A DNA stretch of 26,965 nucleotides from a virus: the IMG/VR virus record IMGVR_UViG_3300024264_002661, positions 1-26,965 of that record; one strand, written 5' to 3'. Position numbers and translations under genes: made by a program. This document shows, piece after piece, positions 6,434 through 14,452 of this stretch. Numbering within the stretch: the first letter of the stretch is position 1; the number at the start of each line of letters is the position of its first letter. Under the pieces are notes generated by a model. That model saw nothing but the letters and a program-made list of their open reading frames with translations. It was not told where the DNA came from and did not search any database.

Positions 6434-8092
6434 TTAACCTAACAGCATATTAGGATCAATTCCTTGTGCTGCATTCTTTTTTTCTTTTCCTTTTGAGACT
6501 ACAGCTTCAGTAATTAATAATGTACCAGCTACTGATGCTGCATTTTCTAAGGCAAGTCTCGTTACCTTAGTTGGATCAATGATTCCTTCTTTAAACATAT
6601 CATAATAGTCATCTTCTCTCGGATTGTAACCAAACCAAAATGATCCTTCTTCTTTTATACGTAATTCAATTTCACCTATTTCGTCCTGAGAGTATCCTGC
6701 ATTTACTAGTATTTTAAAGAATGGTTGCTCTATTGCATTTATAACAATATCATAACCAGTTAATTTATCTCCTTCAGGCTTTGGTACATCTTCTAACTCA
6801 TTGCTTAAACTATCAGCAAGCCATAATGCAGCTTTTAAGAGAGCTGTTCCTCCTCCAGGTAAAATACCTTCTTCAATAGCAGCTTTTGTAGCGTGTAAAG
6901 CATCATCTACTCTATCTTTCTTTTCTTTCATTTCTACCTCAGTATGGCCACCAACGTGAACAACTGCTACTCCGCCTACAAACTTAGCAAGTCTACCTTG
7001 AAGAGTTTCTTTTTCAAAAGGTGAATTAGATTCATCAATTTGAGATTTAATCTCTTCTATCCTAACTTGTATGTCGATAGCATCTCCTTGAGCATCTATA
7101 ATTGTAGTAGTATCTTTACCAACTGTAACTTTATTAGCTGAACCTAACCAAGAAGGATCAAACTTATCCAACCTCATTCCTTTTTCAGACGAAACTACCT
7201 TACCACCAGTTAACACTGCAATATCCTCTAGTGTAGCTTTTTTCCTATCACCAAAGCCTGGAGCTTGAACAGCTACACAGTTTAGTATGCCTCTCATTTT
7301 ATTTACTACTAACGTAGAAAGAGCTTCTCCTCCAACATTATCAGCAATGATTAAGAGTGATTTGTTCTGATTAGAGACACCTTCTAATATAGGTAGCAAC
7401 TCTTTTATTTGTGTTAGTCCTTTGTCGGTAATAAGTATTAACGGATCTTGAAGAACAGCTTGCATCGAATTGTTGTCTGTAACGAAGTAAGGAGACTTAT
7501 AACCTCTATCAAATTGAATACCCTCGACAGTTTCGAGGTACGTTTCTCCTGTTTTAGATTCTTCGATTGTGACAACGCCATCTTGGCCTACCTTATCCAT
7601 GGCTGTGGAAATCAATTCACCAACTTCATCATCATTGTTAGCTGAAATAGTAGCAATCTGCTTAAGCTGCTCTTCATCCGTAATGTCTTTAGATTCTATA
7701 CCTAAGTAGCTTGTAATATGTTCTACTGCTTCGTCAATACCTCTTTTAATATCAACTACATTAGAACCTTTTTGCATTCTATCTAAACCTTCTGTAAGTA
7801 TAGATTGAGCTAGTAGTGTAGAAGTTGTAGTACCATCTCCAGCTTGTTCAGCAGTTTTAATAGCTGCTTGTTTAACTATCTGTGCTCCTAAATTTTCTAC
7901 TCTATCTTTAAGTTCAATAGACTTAGCAACTGTAACACCATCTTTAGTTGAAGATGGCATACCCATCTCTTGTTCTATAATTACATTACGTCCTGATGGA
8001 CCTAATGTTGCTGTTACTGCGTTTGCTAGTTTATCGACTCCGTCAGCTAGTTTATTTCTAGCATCTTTTGAAAATGTAATTTTTTTACTCAT
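6434..8092 (-). CDS. groEL: 60 kDa chaperonin GroEL
   Basis: This is a full-length group I chaperonin of 552 aa. Equatorial ATP-site motifs are present: LGPSGRNV (30-37), DGVTVAK (51-57) and GDGTTTST (85-92). The apical region ([25 protein letters not shown]) and the second equatorial half ([13 protein letters not shown]) are also present. The C-terminus ends IDPNMLLG and lacks the GGM repeats seen in many cellular GroELs. It would fold phage proteins together with the phage GroES. The gene is coupled through a TAATG junction to the 41-residue frame, which is coupled in the same way to groES. No Shine-Dalgarno sequence precedes it, so coupling may matter for its translation. Confidence 0.98.
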   Translation of the reverse strand: MSKKITFSKDARNKLADGVDKLANAVTATLGPSGRNVIIEQEMGMPSSTKDGVTVAKSIELKDRVENLGAQIVKQAAIKTAEQAGDGTTTSTLLAQSILTEGLDRMQKGSNVVDIKRGIDEAVEHITSYLGIESKDITDEEQLKQIATISANNDDEVGELISTAMDKVGQDGVVTIEESKTGETYLETVEGIQFDRGYKSPYFVTDNNSMQAVLQDPLILITDKGLTQIKELLPILEGVSNQNKSLLIIADNVGGEALSTLVVNKMRGILNCVAVQAPGFGDRKKATLEDIAVLTGGKVVSSEKGMRLDKFDPSWLGSANKVTVGKDTTTIIDAQGDAIDIQVRIEEIKSQIDESNSPFEKETLQGRLAKFVGGVAVVHVGGHTEVEMKEKKDRVDDALHATKAAIEEGILPGGGTALLKAALWLADSLSNELEDVPKPEGDKLTGYDIVINAIEQPFFKILVNAGYSQDEIGEIELRIKEEGSFWFGYNPREDDYYDMFKEGIIDPTKVTRLALENAASVAGTLLITEAVVSKGKEKKNAAQGIDPNMLLG

Positions 8093-8217
8093 TATGAAAT
8101 ATCTCTTTTAGTATTATTTCTGTTTGAATTAATTTTATTAGCCATATTAGCAGTCAACCAATATCTGTTGAATCTTCGTTCTTTGCGACCAGATGACTGT
8201 CCTCTATTTCTACTCAT
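8092..8217 (-). CDS. Tiny basic protein between groES and groEL, 41 aa
   Basis: ATG at 8215-8217 to TAA at 8092-8094 encodes MSRNRGQSSGRKERRFNRYW, then LTANMANKINSNRNNTKRDI and Ser. Ten of 41 residues are Arg or Lys. Both ends are TAATG junctions: its ATG overlaps the groES stop and its stop overlaps the groEL ATG. The frame exactly fills the 124-base space between them, which argues strongly that it is translated. It is too short for usual ORF cut-offs. No family recognised. Possible roles: nucleic-acid or ribosome binding, a chaperonin partner, or simply a coupling peptide that carries ribosomes from groES to groEL. Confidence 0.75.
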   Translation of the reverse strand: MSRNRGQSSGRKERRFNRYWLTANMANKINSNRNNTKRDIS

Positions 8218-8546
8218 TATATATCGTCTTCAAATCCAATTTTAGCTTCTTCGTACACTACAGCAAGGATTTCCCTATCTTGAGCTATGTAATACTCTTC
8301 TCCATCGAAATCTATTCTCAAAGTACCAATTTTAGGTACTAATACTACATCTCCTACTTTACAAGAGCGTACTGTATTTAGTGTTCCTGTTTCGGTAAAT
8401 CTACCAGGACCTATTGCAATTACTTCACCCATCTCGGGTTTTTCTTTGCCCATATCTGGAATAACTATAGAGCCGTAGGTCTGTTCACCTTCATCTATAG
8501 GTTTAAGTAGTATACGGTCGTTTGTGGGTCTTAATTCTTTTGACAT
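8217..8546 (-). CDS. groES: Co-chaperonin GroES
   Basis: This is a 109-aa co-chaperonin. LRPTNDRILLKPIDEGEQ (5-22) is the first beta strand region. The mobile loop that binds GroEL follows (TYGSIVIPDMGKEKPEMG). Then come GEVIAIGPGR, VGDVVLVPKIG and a C-terminal YIAQDREILAVV strand. It is about 12 residues longer than E. coli GroES because of an acidic tail (EEAKIGFEDDI). The gene order hsp20-groES-orf41-groEL on one strand, with TAATG coupling from here to groEL, indicates co-expression of both chaperonin subunits. Confidence 0.96.
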   Translation of the reverse strand: MSKELRPTNDRILLKPIDEGEQTYGSIVIPDMGKEKPEMGEVIAIGPGRFTETGTLNTVRSCKVGDVVLVPKIGTLRIDFDGEEYYIAQDREILAVVYEEAKIGFEDDI

Positions 8547-8594
8547 TTTTATAACTTTATTTATTATTAATATAAGATAATTTATTAGAAGAGC

Positions 8595-8612
8595 AAACCT
8601 CAGAGCAGGTTT
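8595..8612 (-). other. RNA hairpin just after the hsp20 stop codon
   Basis: AAACCT (8595-8600) and AGGTTT (8607-8612) form a perfect 6-bp stem with a 6-base loop, starting 3 bases after the hsp20 stop. No T-run follows on the minus strand, so it is unlikely to terminate. It may protect or process the mRNA between hsp20 and groES. The 9 bases at 8598-8606 recur inverted at 9076-9084 on the other side of hsp20. Confidence 0.3.
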
Positions 8613-8614
8613 AT

Positions 8615-9025
8615 TTAGCTAATTTTTAGAGTTTTTGGTTCTAATCCTTTAGCAAAAGGTATAACTATTTGTAGCAGTCCGTTTTTAAAATCGGCTGTTG
8701 CATTTGATAGATTAAATCTACTATCAATTTTCCACCCTAAGTTGAATGATCTTTTAGCGATACCTCTGTGGATATATTCGCCTGCACCAACATCTTGGGG
8801 TTTATCGTAATTTACTCTGATTATATTACCCTCTATAAGAATTTCAATATCTTCTTTTGAGATGCCAGTACAAGCTATGTCTAGTCCTAGACCGTTATCT
8901 CTTTCGTAAATATCTACTGGGTGGGGTAATTTGGATTCTGCAAGAGGTCTATATGCTCCTGCGTCTTGGAAAAAATTCCTTACTAAAATGTCGAACGGAT
9001 TACGTTCAGTTAAAAATGTATTCAT
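8615..9025 (-). CDS. Small heat-shock protein, Hsp20/alpha-crystallin family
   Basis: The 136-aa chain begins NPFDILVRNFF (9-19), the short N-terminal arm of bacterial Hsp20. An alpha-crystallin domain follows (about 35-130): PVDIYERDNGLGLDIACTG, ISKEDIEILIEGNIIRV, YIHRGIAKRSFNLGWKI and ADFKNGLLQIVIPF (the conserved G-x-L strand). The C-terminal I-x-I anchor is reduced to LKIS. It is an ATP-independent holdase that keeps unfolded proteins soluble. It lies between the initiator tRNA and groES, forming a protein-folding block. Small heat-shock proteins are widespread in large marine phages. Confidence 0.92.
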   Translation of the reverse strand: MNTFLTERNPFDILVRNFFQDAGAYRPLAESKLPHPVDIYERDNGLGLDIACTGISKEDIEILIEGNIIRVNYDKPQDVGAGEYIHRGIAKRSFNLGWKIDSRFNLSNATADFKNGLLQIVIPFAKGLEPKTLKIS

Positions 9026-9107
9026 ATCATTTAAATTTGTGAGTGCCTAAGCTACTCGGGTTAAAAAAAATTATCGCTCTGAGGTCGATCTCCTTTATTA
9101 TAATTAG

Positions 9108-9179
<72 letters not shown>

Positions 9180-9216
9180 ATATTAAGATAGGTACTTTTT
9201 AATTAGATACCAACTT

Positions 9217-10497
9217 TCACATTAAAATTTTTCCTTTTTTTCCTGTCCAAGATTTAGCTAATCCGTCATGGTAATTTTGCATAACAAGTTTCCATGGTTC
9301 ATCACCATTTAAGTAATCTAAAGCAACTTTATTGTTATGTACCAGTATATCCTTCATATCAAAAAGCATATTTTCTAGTTTACTAAACGGTAAAGAATTT
9401 AAATACTTTAAATTATCTACTATAATTTTTATAGCAACTCTAGCATCATCAACATCATCATAAGATTCATCCCAAAATTTATCAAAAGTTCTAAACCCAA
9501 AAACATTTTTTAAGTCTTTAAGGTAGTTTTTATTAGCTAACACTATGAAAGGTCTGTGAGTAAGTGTTGGTTTGAATAACTTTTCTGTATGAAAATTTAT
9601 ACTGCTGATAAGTGGGTCAGAACTTAACCCTCTAAAGCAATATGTTTCAACTGTAACATCAACAAATATCTTTTTAGAAAATTCATGGTCGGGTAGTTGA
9701 AAGTAAGGTTCATGATAGTAGTCTTCAAATTTGCGGTTAGGCATATTGCACATTGGTAACATAGGGAGTAACTGCTGTATTATTTTACTATCTTCCTTAG
9801 TTAACGTCATTTCAGGACGAGGAGATAATGTTCCTAACCTTAAATCATTAGGTGTAGCATTTTTATAAACATCAATGTAGTACTCATCAGTAACATATTT
9901 TAGAAATCTTTTAGGGGTTTCTTCACCAAAGTTATAATAACATTGATCAAGAAGGTTGCTTTTAATTAATTCATTTAGCAGTAATACTCTATTATTCTTA
10001 GTCTTACCAGAATAAATTAAAAATCTTTTTTCTAAATTTAACTCACTAAAAGCATAACTTTCCGTATAATTGTGAATAGTTTGTGTTAGTTTTATTTTTG
10101 CTGGTGAGTAGAATTGATTCCAATTATGTACAAAGTTGTAAGCTGCAGTGTGACTTTGTATCAAAGTAACGTAAGGGGGGACCTGAGAAATATATCTACT
10201 AATAAATGTTTCTTGGCCTGTGCCTTGAAAAAATAAATAGACATGATTTTTTAAACTATTAATATCAATAAACTTATCAAGTTCAAGGAATAAAACTGTA
10301 CGAAATATTTCTGCAACTTCTCCTTCTTCTAATAAAAGTAATCCACAATCGGGGTTATTTTTAAGATATTCAATACCTTGATCATCTGCAAATTTAGGTT
10401 TATACTTACCTGTCTTATATAGGTTGATTAAAACATAGTATTCAGGGGGAAATCTAACTACTAAGTATTCTTTATCGTCTAACTTAAAAAGTTCCAT
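9217..10497 (-). CDS. Uncharacterised protein, paralogue A of tandem pair (possible glycosyltransferase)
   Basis: The protein is about 426 aa and aligns throughout with the neighbour at 10499. Shared segments include NPDCGLLLLEEGE, HVYLFFQGTGQE, YSGKTKNNRVLLLNELIKSN and TEKLFKPTLTHRPFIVLANK. GFRTFDKFWDESYD and MLFDMKDILVHNN are also shared. Both end in a WTGKKGK-type tail. The combination of EK-x-x-KP-x-x-x-x-RPF and F-x-DE-x-YD resembles a donor-binding pattern in uncharacterised glycosyltransferase-like proteins; this is tentative. I chose the ATG at 10495-10497 (MELFKLDDKEYLVVRF) because it aligns with the paralogue's start and lies one base after that gene's stop. The in-frame ATG at 10512 would add five residues. 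Confidence 0.8.
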   Translation of the reverse strand: MELFKLDDKEYLVVRFPPEYYVLINLYKTGKYKPKFADDQGIEYLKNNPDCGLLLLEEGEVAEIFRTVLFLELDKFIDINSLKNHVYLFFQGTGQETFISRYISQVPPYVTLIQSHTAAYNFVHNWNQFYSPAKIKLTQTIHNYTESYAFSELNLEKRFLIYSGKTKNNRVLLLNELIKSNLLDQCYYNFGEETPKRFLKYVTDEYYIDVYKNATPNDLRLGTLSPRPEMTLTKEDSKIIQQLLPMLPMCNMPNRKFEDYYHEPYFQLPDHEFSKKIFVDVTVETYCFRGLSSDPLISSINFHTEKLFKPTLTHRPFIVLANKNYLKDLKNVFGFRTFDKFWDESYDDVDDARVAIKIIVDNLKYLNSLPFSKLENMLFDMKDILVHNNKVALDYLNGDEPWKLVMQNYHDGLAKSWTGKKGKILM

Positions 10498-10498
10498 A

Positions 10499-11788
10499 TC
10501 AAATAGAGGCATTTCCTTTTATACCTGTCCATGCTTTTCCTTTGCCGTTCAAGTATTTTTTTACATCCCTTTTCCATGCTTCACCTCTCATAAAGTACCT
10601 TTTAGCCATATTGTTGTTGTGAATCAATATATCCTTCATGTCGTATAACATATTGGCTAACTGGTTATTGCTACGGGAATTGATATACTTCATATTATCT
10701 ATTACTATTCTAAAAGCTGCTTGTGCATTATGGCTTTCATCATAACCTTCATCCCAAAACTCACCAAAAGTTTTGTATCCAAATTCCTTTCTTAAGTCTC
10801 TTAAATAAAACCTATTACCTAAAGCCATGAATGGTCTAAAAGCAAGTATAGGTTTGGTAATTTTTTCAGTAAAAAAGTTAATATTTTTGAATAGGTTATT
10901 TGCAACTATACCTCTGTGGTGAAATGTCTCGTTAACTATGTCAACAGCTATAGATTTATATAATTCAGGTTCTGGAATTATCCACCAAGGGTCGTAGTAG
11001 TAATCATCAGTTTTTCTAGGTAGGTTAAATAAAGGTAGTACGTTTTTATGTATATGTCTAACTGTGGTTAGTTCTTCATCAGTAATTAAAAGGTTGTGGT
11101 TACGTAAAAATTCTGCTTCCGATTTACCGTGGTGGTTGTTTATTATTTCTCTATAAGTCCAACCCTGGTCCATAAACTTTTTTATAACCTCTTTATCTAA
11201 CTTTATATATTCATTATTAAATGAATAGTAAGTATTATCTAAAAGGTTAGTTTTAAGTAGCTGATCTAGAAATAGTAGTCTACTAACTCTACATTTTCCA
11301 GCAAGTATTAAAAAGGCTTTATCAATTTTTATATCATCTAAAAAATATTCTTTGGTATAGGTTGTCTTTAACTTTTCTTCTGCATCGTGTACGTTTGAAT
11401 GTACTTTAGTCCAGTTCATACAAAAATTATATGATGCACTTACACTTCTTATTAGAGTTATAAAATTTGGTACTGTTCTTAAATATGGTTCTATATAATT
11501 TTCTTGACCATACCCTTGGTATAGAATAAATACGTGATTGTTAAGTTTGTTGTCCTTACGATATTGTGTGATAGTTTCAATTAAAGGATTTCTTTGGTAG
11601 TCATCACATTCCCCTTCTTCCAATATTAGTATACCAACATCAGGATTCTTTCTTAAGTACGTTACTTCTTCTAAGCTGCCAAATTTTATTACGTACTCCT
11701 TGGTGTAGTAAAGATGGATTGAAGCATAGTGTTCGTAAGGTAATCTAAATATTACAAACTCTCTACCTCGGTAGTTCCATCTTTCCAT
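10499..11788 (-). CDS. Uncharacterised protein, paralogue B of tandem pair (possible glycosyltransferase)
   Basis: This 429-aa protein is related along its whole length to the gene at 9217. It begins MERWNYRGREFVIFRLPYEH. Landmarks are NPDVGILILEEGE (48-60), LNNHVFILYQGYGQE (82-96), ILAGKCRVSRLLFLDQLLKT (161-180), TEKITKPILAFRPFMALGN (307-325), YKTFGEFWDEGYD (338-350) and MLYDMKDILIHNN. The tail is GKAWTGIKGNASI. No signal peptide or membrane segment is seen. Its start overlaps the epimerase gene by 37 bases. A sugar-related role fits the neighbouring epimerase and carbohydrate-cluster protein, but no catalytic residue can be assigned. Confidence 0.8.
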   Translation of the reverse strand: MERWNYRGREFVIFRLPYEHYASIHLYYTKEYVIKFGSLEEVTYLRKNPDVGILILEEGECDDYQRNPLIETITQYRKDNKLNNHVFILYQGYGQENYIEPYLRTVPNFITLIRSVSASYNFCMNWTKVHSNVHDAEEKLKTTYTKEYFLDDIKIDKAFLILAGKCRVSRLLFLDQLLKTNLLDNTYYSFNNEYIKLDKEVIKKFMDQGWTYREIINNHHGKSEAEFLRNHNLLITDEELTTVRHIHKNVLPLFNLPRKTDDYYYDPWWIIPEPELYKSIAVDIVNETFHHRGIVANNLFKNINFFTEKITKPILAFRPFMALGNRFYLRDLRKEFGYKTFGEFWDEGYDESHNAQAAFRIVIDNMKYINSRSNNQLANMLYDMKDILIHNNNMAKRYFMRGEAWKRDVKKYLNGKGKAWTGIKGNASI

Positions 11789-12699
11789 TTAGTTCCAATT
11801 TTTGATTTCCAATGGTCAATAGTTCTATCTAAACCTTCGTTCATAGTTACTTTAGGAGACCAACCTAGTTTACTGGTTATTTTTTGATTTGTAGAATTTA
11901 ACAACCATATTTCTCCTGGTCTTTCTGGTTTGGTGTCCCAGTTTACTTTGCCATCCCAACCTAATTTATTTGCTATAATAGTAACATAGTCTTCAATTCT
12001 TATAGCATTATCTGGTCCTAAACAAAATATTTCTCCTACTACTTTCTCTGGATTTCTTATTACTTCTTCCCAAGCATCTAATAGGTCATCAATGTAAATA
12101 AAATTTCTATAAGGAGTACCGTACCCTAAGTTAATTTCATCTTTATTTTGTATCATTTGAGTAATAATCTGTTCAGTAACGAAGAAATCATTATCTTTAC
12201 GTCCATAAGCATTAGTTTGTCTTATAGCTGTAAATGGAAGTCCGTAACTTCTATGTGCATACTCTAAATACTTTTCACAGGCATACTTTGCTACAGCATA
12301 TGGTGCGTTAGGATTAGGAGGAGTCTGTTCGTTGAAAGCAACTATACCTTTATTGGTACCATCTTTGATTAAATCAGAAATAGGTTGCCATCCGTATACT
12401 TCCATAGTAGAAGCAAAAACGAAATTTTTAAGGTTTTTTAATCTTTTAGCAGTTTCTATCAAGTTAACCGTTCCAGTGTAATTAACTTCTGAAAAAGTAA
12501 TTTGTTCGTAAAAACTTTGTTCAACTTCTGTACGAGCAGCTAAGTGAACTATGATCTCAGGATCAGCATCCAGTATTTCGTCAGCTACTTCTTTATGGTC
12601 TCTCAAATCATTTTGAAGCAAAATAAGCTCATGTTCAGATAGTCTTTTTCTTAGGTGACTACCTATAAAACCTTGCCATCCTGTAATAAAAATTCTCAT
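11752..12699 (-). CDS. NAD-dependent sugar-nucleotide epimerase/dehydratase
   Basis: It is a 315-aa extended short-chain dehydrogenase. The Rossmann NAD motif is GWQGFIGSHL (7-16). HLAARTEVEQS supplies the second cofactor strand, FASTMEVYG contains the catalytic Ser/Thr region, and YAVAKYACEKY has the Tyr-x-x-x-Lys pair. NPNAPYAVAK and the C-terminal GWSPKVTMNEGLDRTIDHWK are typical of UDP-glucose 4-epimerase and GDP- or dTDP-sugar dehydratase-type enzymes. The exact sugar cannot be told. It overlaps the fused oxygenase gene by 4 bases (ATGA) and the paralogue B gene by 37. Mannose-phosphate enzymes encoded at 22373-23436 could supply an upstream precursor, which is inference. Confidence 0.9.
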   Translation of the reverse strand: MRIFITGWQGFIGSHLRKRLSEHELILLQNDLRDHKEVADEILDADPEIIVHLAARTEVEQSFYEQITFSEVNYTGTVNLIETAKRLKNLKNFVFASTMEVYGWQPISDLIKDGTNKGIVAFNEQTPPNPNAPYAVAKYACEKYLEYAHRSYGLPFTAIRQTNAYGRKDNDFFVTEQIITQMIQNKDEINLGYGTPYRNFIYIDDLLDAWEEVIRNPEKVVGEIFCLGPDNAIRIEDYVTIIANKLGWDGKVNWDTKPERPGEIWLLNSTNQKITSKLGWSPKVTMNEGLDRTIDHWKSKIGTKWKDGTTEVESL

Positions 12700-13829
12700 A
12701 TCTTATATCCTAATGTTATGTTTGGGTCTGGGTTATCATTAATGTATTCAAGTATTCTTTCTATTTTTTGAATATCTTCTTTTGTTTTGACAAAATTTAA
12801 TTCATTAGCAAAATGTAATTCAACATTATTGTCAACTGCTAATTCTAAAAGTTCTAATCTTCTTTCTTTATCATCCGGTAGACTGTAAATAGAACATAGA
12901 ACTATTCCTTGTATTCCTAAGCCTGTAATAAATTTTTCTAAACCTGGTAGCCAGTTACAGTACTCACTTTCAAACTGGTAATCGTTAATCTTAATGTCAA
13001 ATTTGTTACAATAGGAATCTATTATACCACGTTGCATAGGTAGGGGTATTGGATCAGAAAATTTAGTATTCCATCCAGCATAACTAACCCATGTTTTAGA
13101 TGTATCTACTTCAATACTAGATTCCCTTTCTCCTAAAAACCTGAAGTATCCTCCAGGAAGTTTTCTATGGTAGTGGCCTCCTTTTGGGAGTATCCTACCG
13201 TCCATAGACCATCTGGTTATTTCAGTAGTATTATTAAAGTTGCCGTGTATGTGTTCTTGTTGAAATAAGTATGTTTCACCAGGTGTAAGTGTAATTGGTT
13301 TTGAATACTTACCACATTCACTTTGTATTTTATCGTAGGACCATTTATTTATATAGGTATTTTTAGTTATGGAACGACTATCGTCATATGAGGCGACATA
13401 CATACTGTTTGTATCGTAAACCTCAGTAAAAGGGGTCCAAATTGTTCTTAAACCTAATCCATTGCCAACCCATATACCTTGATGAAAAGCAAGTAATCTT
13501 CCTGTTGATGCTTGATCTGGGATTACTATTCTAATTGTAAAATACCTTTGTATCATCCATTCATCAAACCCTATGTAGTTATCTACTATATCTTTAAAGT
13601 ATGAATCCACTCTATTAGAAAATTCGTCTGAACCACAAAAAGATTGACAGTATCTACCTAATATACTAATTTCGGATGCTGATAATGTTTTGTGAACAGT
13701 TTCAAGACTCTCAATTTGAGGGTACTTTTCTTGGGCAATCTTTAACCAGTATTCAGGCCAATTGTGTTTACTAAGATCATATCTTACTTTTTTTCGATCT
13801 GTTTTAGGGGATAATGCTTGATGGTCCAT
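12696..13829 (-). CDS. Fusion: 2OG-Fe(II) oxygenase plus sporadic carbohydrate cluster (LIC12192-like) domain
   Basis: The protein is 377 aa. The first two thirds look like the 2OG-Fe(II) oxygenase found in sporadic carbohydrate clusters: IRIVIPDQASTGRLLAFHQG, GLGLRTIWTPFTEVYD, a TLTPGETYLFQQEHIHGN distal His strand, then RWSMDGRIL with the 2OG-binding Arg. The last third (about 260-365) has IPLPMQRGIIDSYCN, GIQGIVLCSIYSLPDD, ELHFANELNFVKTKEDI and IERIL. These match the TIGR04323/LIC12192-type proteins that usually occur as a separate gene in the same clusters. Role: probable modification step for an unusual surface sugar. It is preceded by a 29-base gap after the sulfotransferase-like gene's start side and followed by the epimerase with an ATGA overlap. 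Confidence 0.75.
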   Translation of the reverse strand: MDHQALSPKTDRKKVRYDLSKHNWPEYWLKIAQEKYPQIESLETVHKTLSASEISILGRYCQSFCGSDEFSNRVDSYFKDIVDNYIGFDEWMIQRYFTIRIVIPDQASTGRLLAFHQGIWVGNGLGLRTIWTPFTEVYDTNSMYVASYDDSRSITKNTYINKWSYDKIQSECGKYSKPITLTPGETYLFQQEHIHGNFNNTTEITRWSMDGRILPKGGHYHRKLPGGYFRFLGERESSIEVDTSKTWVSYAGWNTKFSDPIPLPMQRGIIDSYCNKFDIKINDYQFESEYCNWLPGLEKFITGLGIQGIVLCSIYSLPDDKERRLELLELAVDNNVELHFANELNFVKTKEDIQKIERILEYINDNPDPNITLGYKI

Positions 13830-13858
13830 ATATAACGTTTAATATAAATAGAATGTTT

Positions 13859-14452
13859 TTAAATAAAAGTATCTTGATATCCTTTTTTGCATAGGTTGTA
13901 GTAGTGTGTTTCTTTATCTAAATATTCTTGTATTTTTTGTTGCACACCTGGTTTGATTGAATCATTAAATAGTGCTTTTTTAATTTCAGGGTATCTTTCT
14001 TTATTCGAGTGTTTTAATTCTTCTGTCTGTTTTTTTGGCTTCCAATCTTTTATATCTAGTACTGTCAGTTTATGTTTATTAGAGTACCTATAAACAAATT
14101 CATGATAAGGAGCTAAATTTGGATCTCTAACTACATGGTACCAACTGTTGTTGAGTATTCTTGCGAAAAAAGAAGACTTGTAAATGTCACCGGGTATTGA
14201 TGTGTTAAATAAAGGATGCTTTCTATTGGTAAACATATGAAGAGCACATTGAACTAAACCAGAAAAAAACCTATCATAAGGATCACGTATAAGAATAGTT
14301 GGTTTAAATTTTAATTCAGAATTTATATCTAAATTTTTATTGCCTTTTGTTTTTACGTCTGCTAAATTCATGACACTATTAGCACCTATTTTATATGTAG
14401 TAAGATAGTACACACCTTCAATTTTACCGTAAACAGTAGGGATAGTTGTCAA
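13859..14452 (-). CDS. Sulfotransferase-like protein, 197 aa
   Basis: YYLTTYKIGANSVMNLADV (15-33) is at the position of the PAPS 5'-phosphosulfate loop, with Lys21. KPTILIRDPYDRFFSGLVQC (50-69) is a canonical 3'-phosphate-binding motif: Arg56-Asp-Pro, Arg61, Ser64, Gly65. The C-terminal helix ends DKETHYYNLCKKGY. The protein is compact and has no membrane anchor, so a soluble enzyme acting in the host cytoplasm is likely. Together with the neighbouring epimerase and oxygenase it could decorate a glycan, but the acceptor is unknown. Its start overlaps the end of the 368-aa gene by 4 bases (ATGA). Confidence 0.72.
   Translation of the reverse strand: MTTIPTVYGKIEGVYYLTTYKIGANSVMNLADVKTKGNKNLDINSELKFKPTILIRDPYDRFFSGLVQCALHMFTNRKHPLFNTSIPGDIYKSSFFARILNNSWYHVVRDPNLAPYHEFVYRYSNKHKLTVLDIKDWKPKKQTEELKHSNKERYPEIKKALFNDSIKPGVQQKIQEYLDKETHYYNLCKKGYQDTFI

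Noticed and set aside
9042-9107. Possible terminator between the tRNA and hsp20 (T-rich stretch on the minus strand)
   Set aside because: An eight-T run is present, but only a 4-bp ATCG/CGAT stem precedes it, which is too weak to call.
13843-13850. TATAAATA on the plus strand, the T4 late promoter consensus
   Set aside because: All genes here are on the minus strand, so a plus-strand promoter would have no target; the 29-base gap shows no matching minus-strand copy.
14325-14334. Ten-base partial copy of the AT-rich element
   Set aside because: It is within the 197-aa sulfotransferase-like gene and lacks the right half; likely coincidence in AT-rich DNA.
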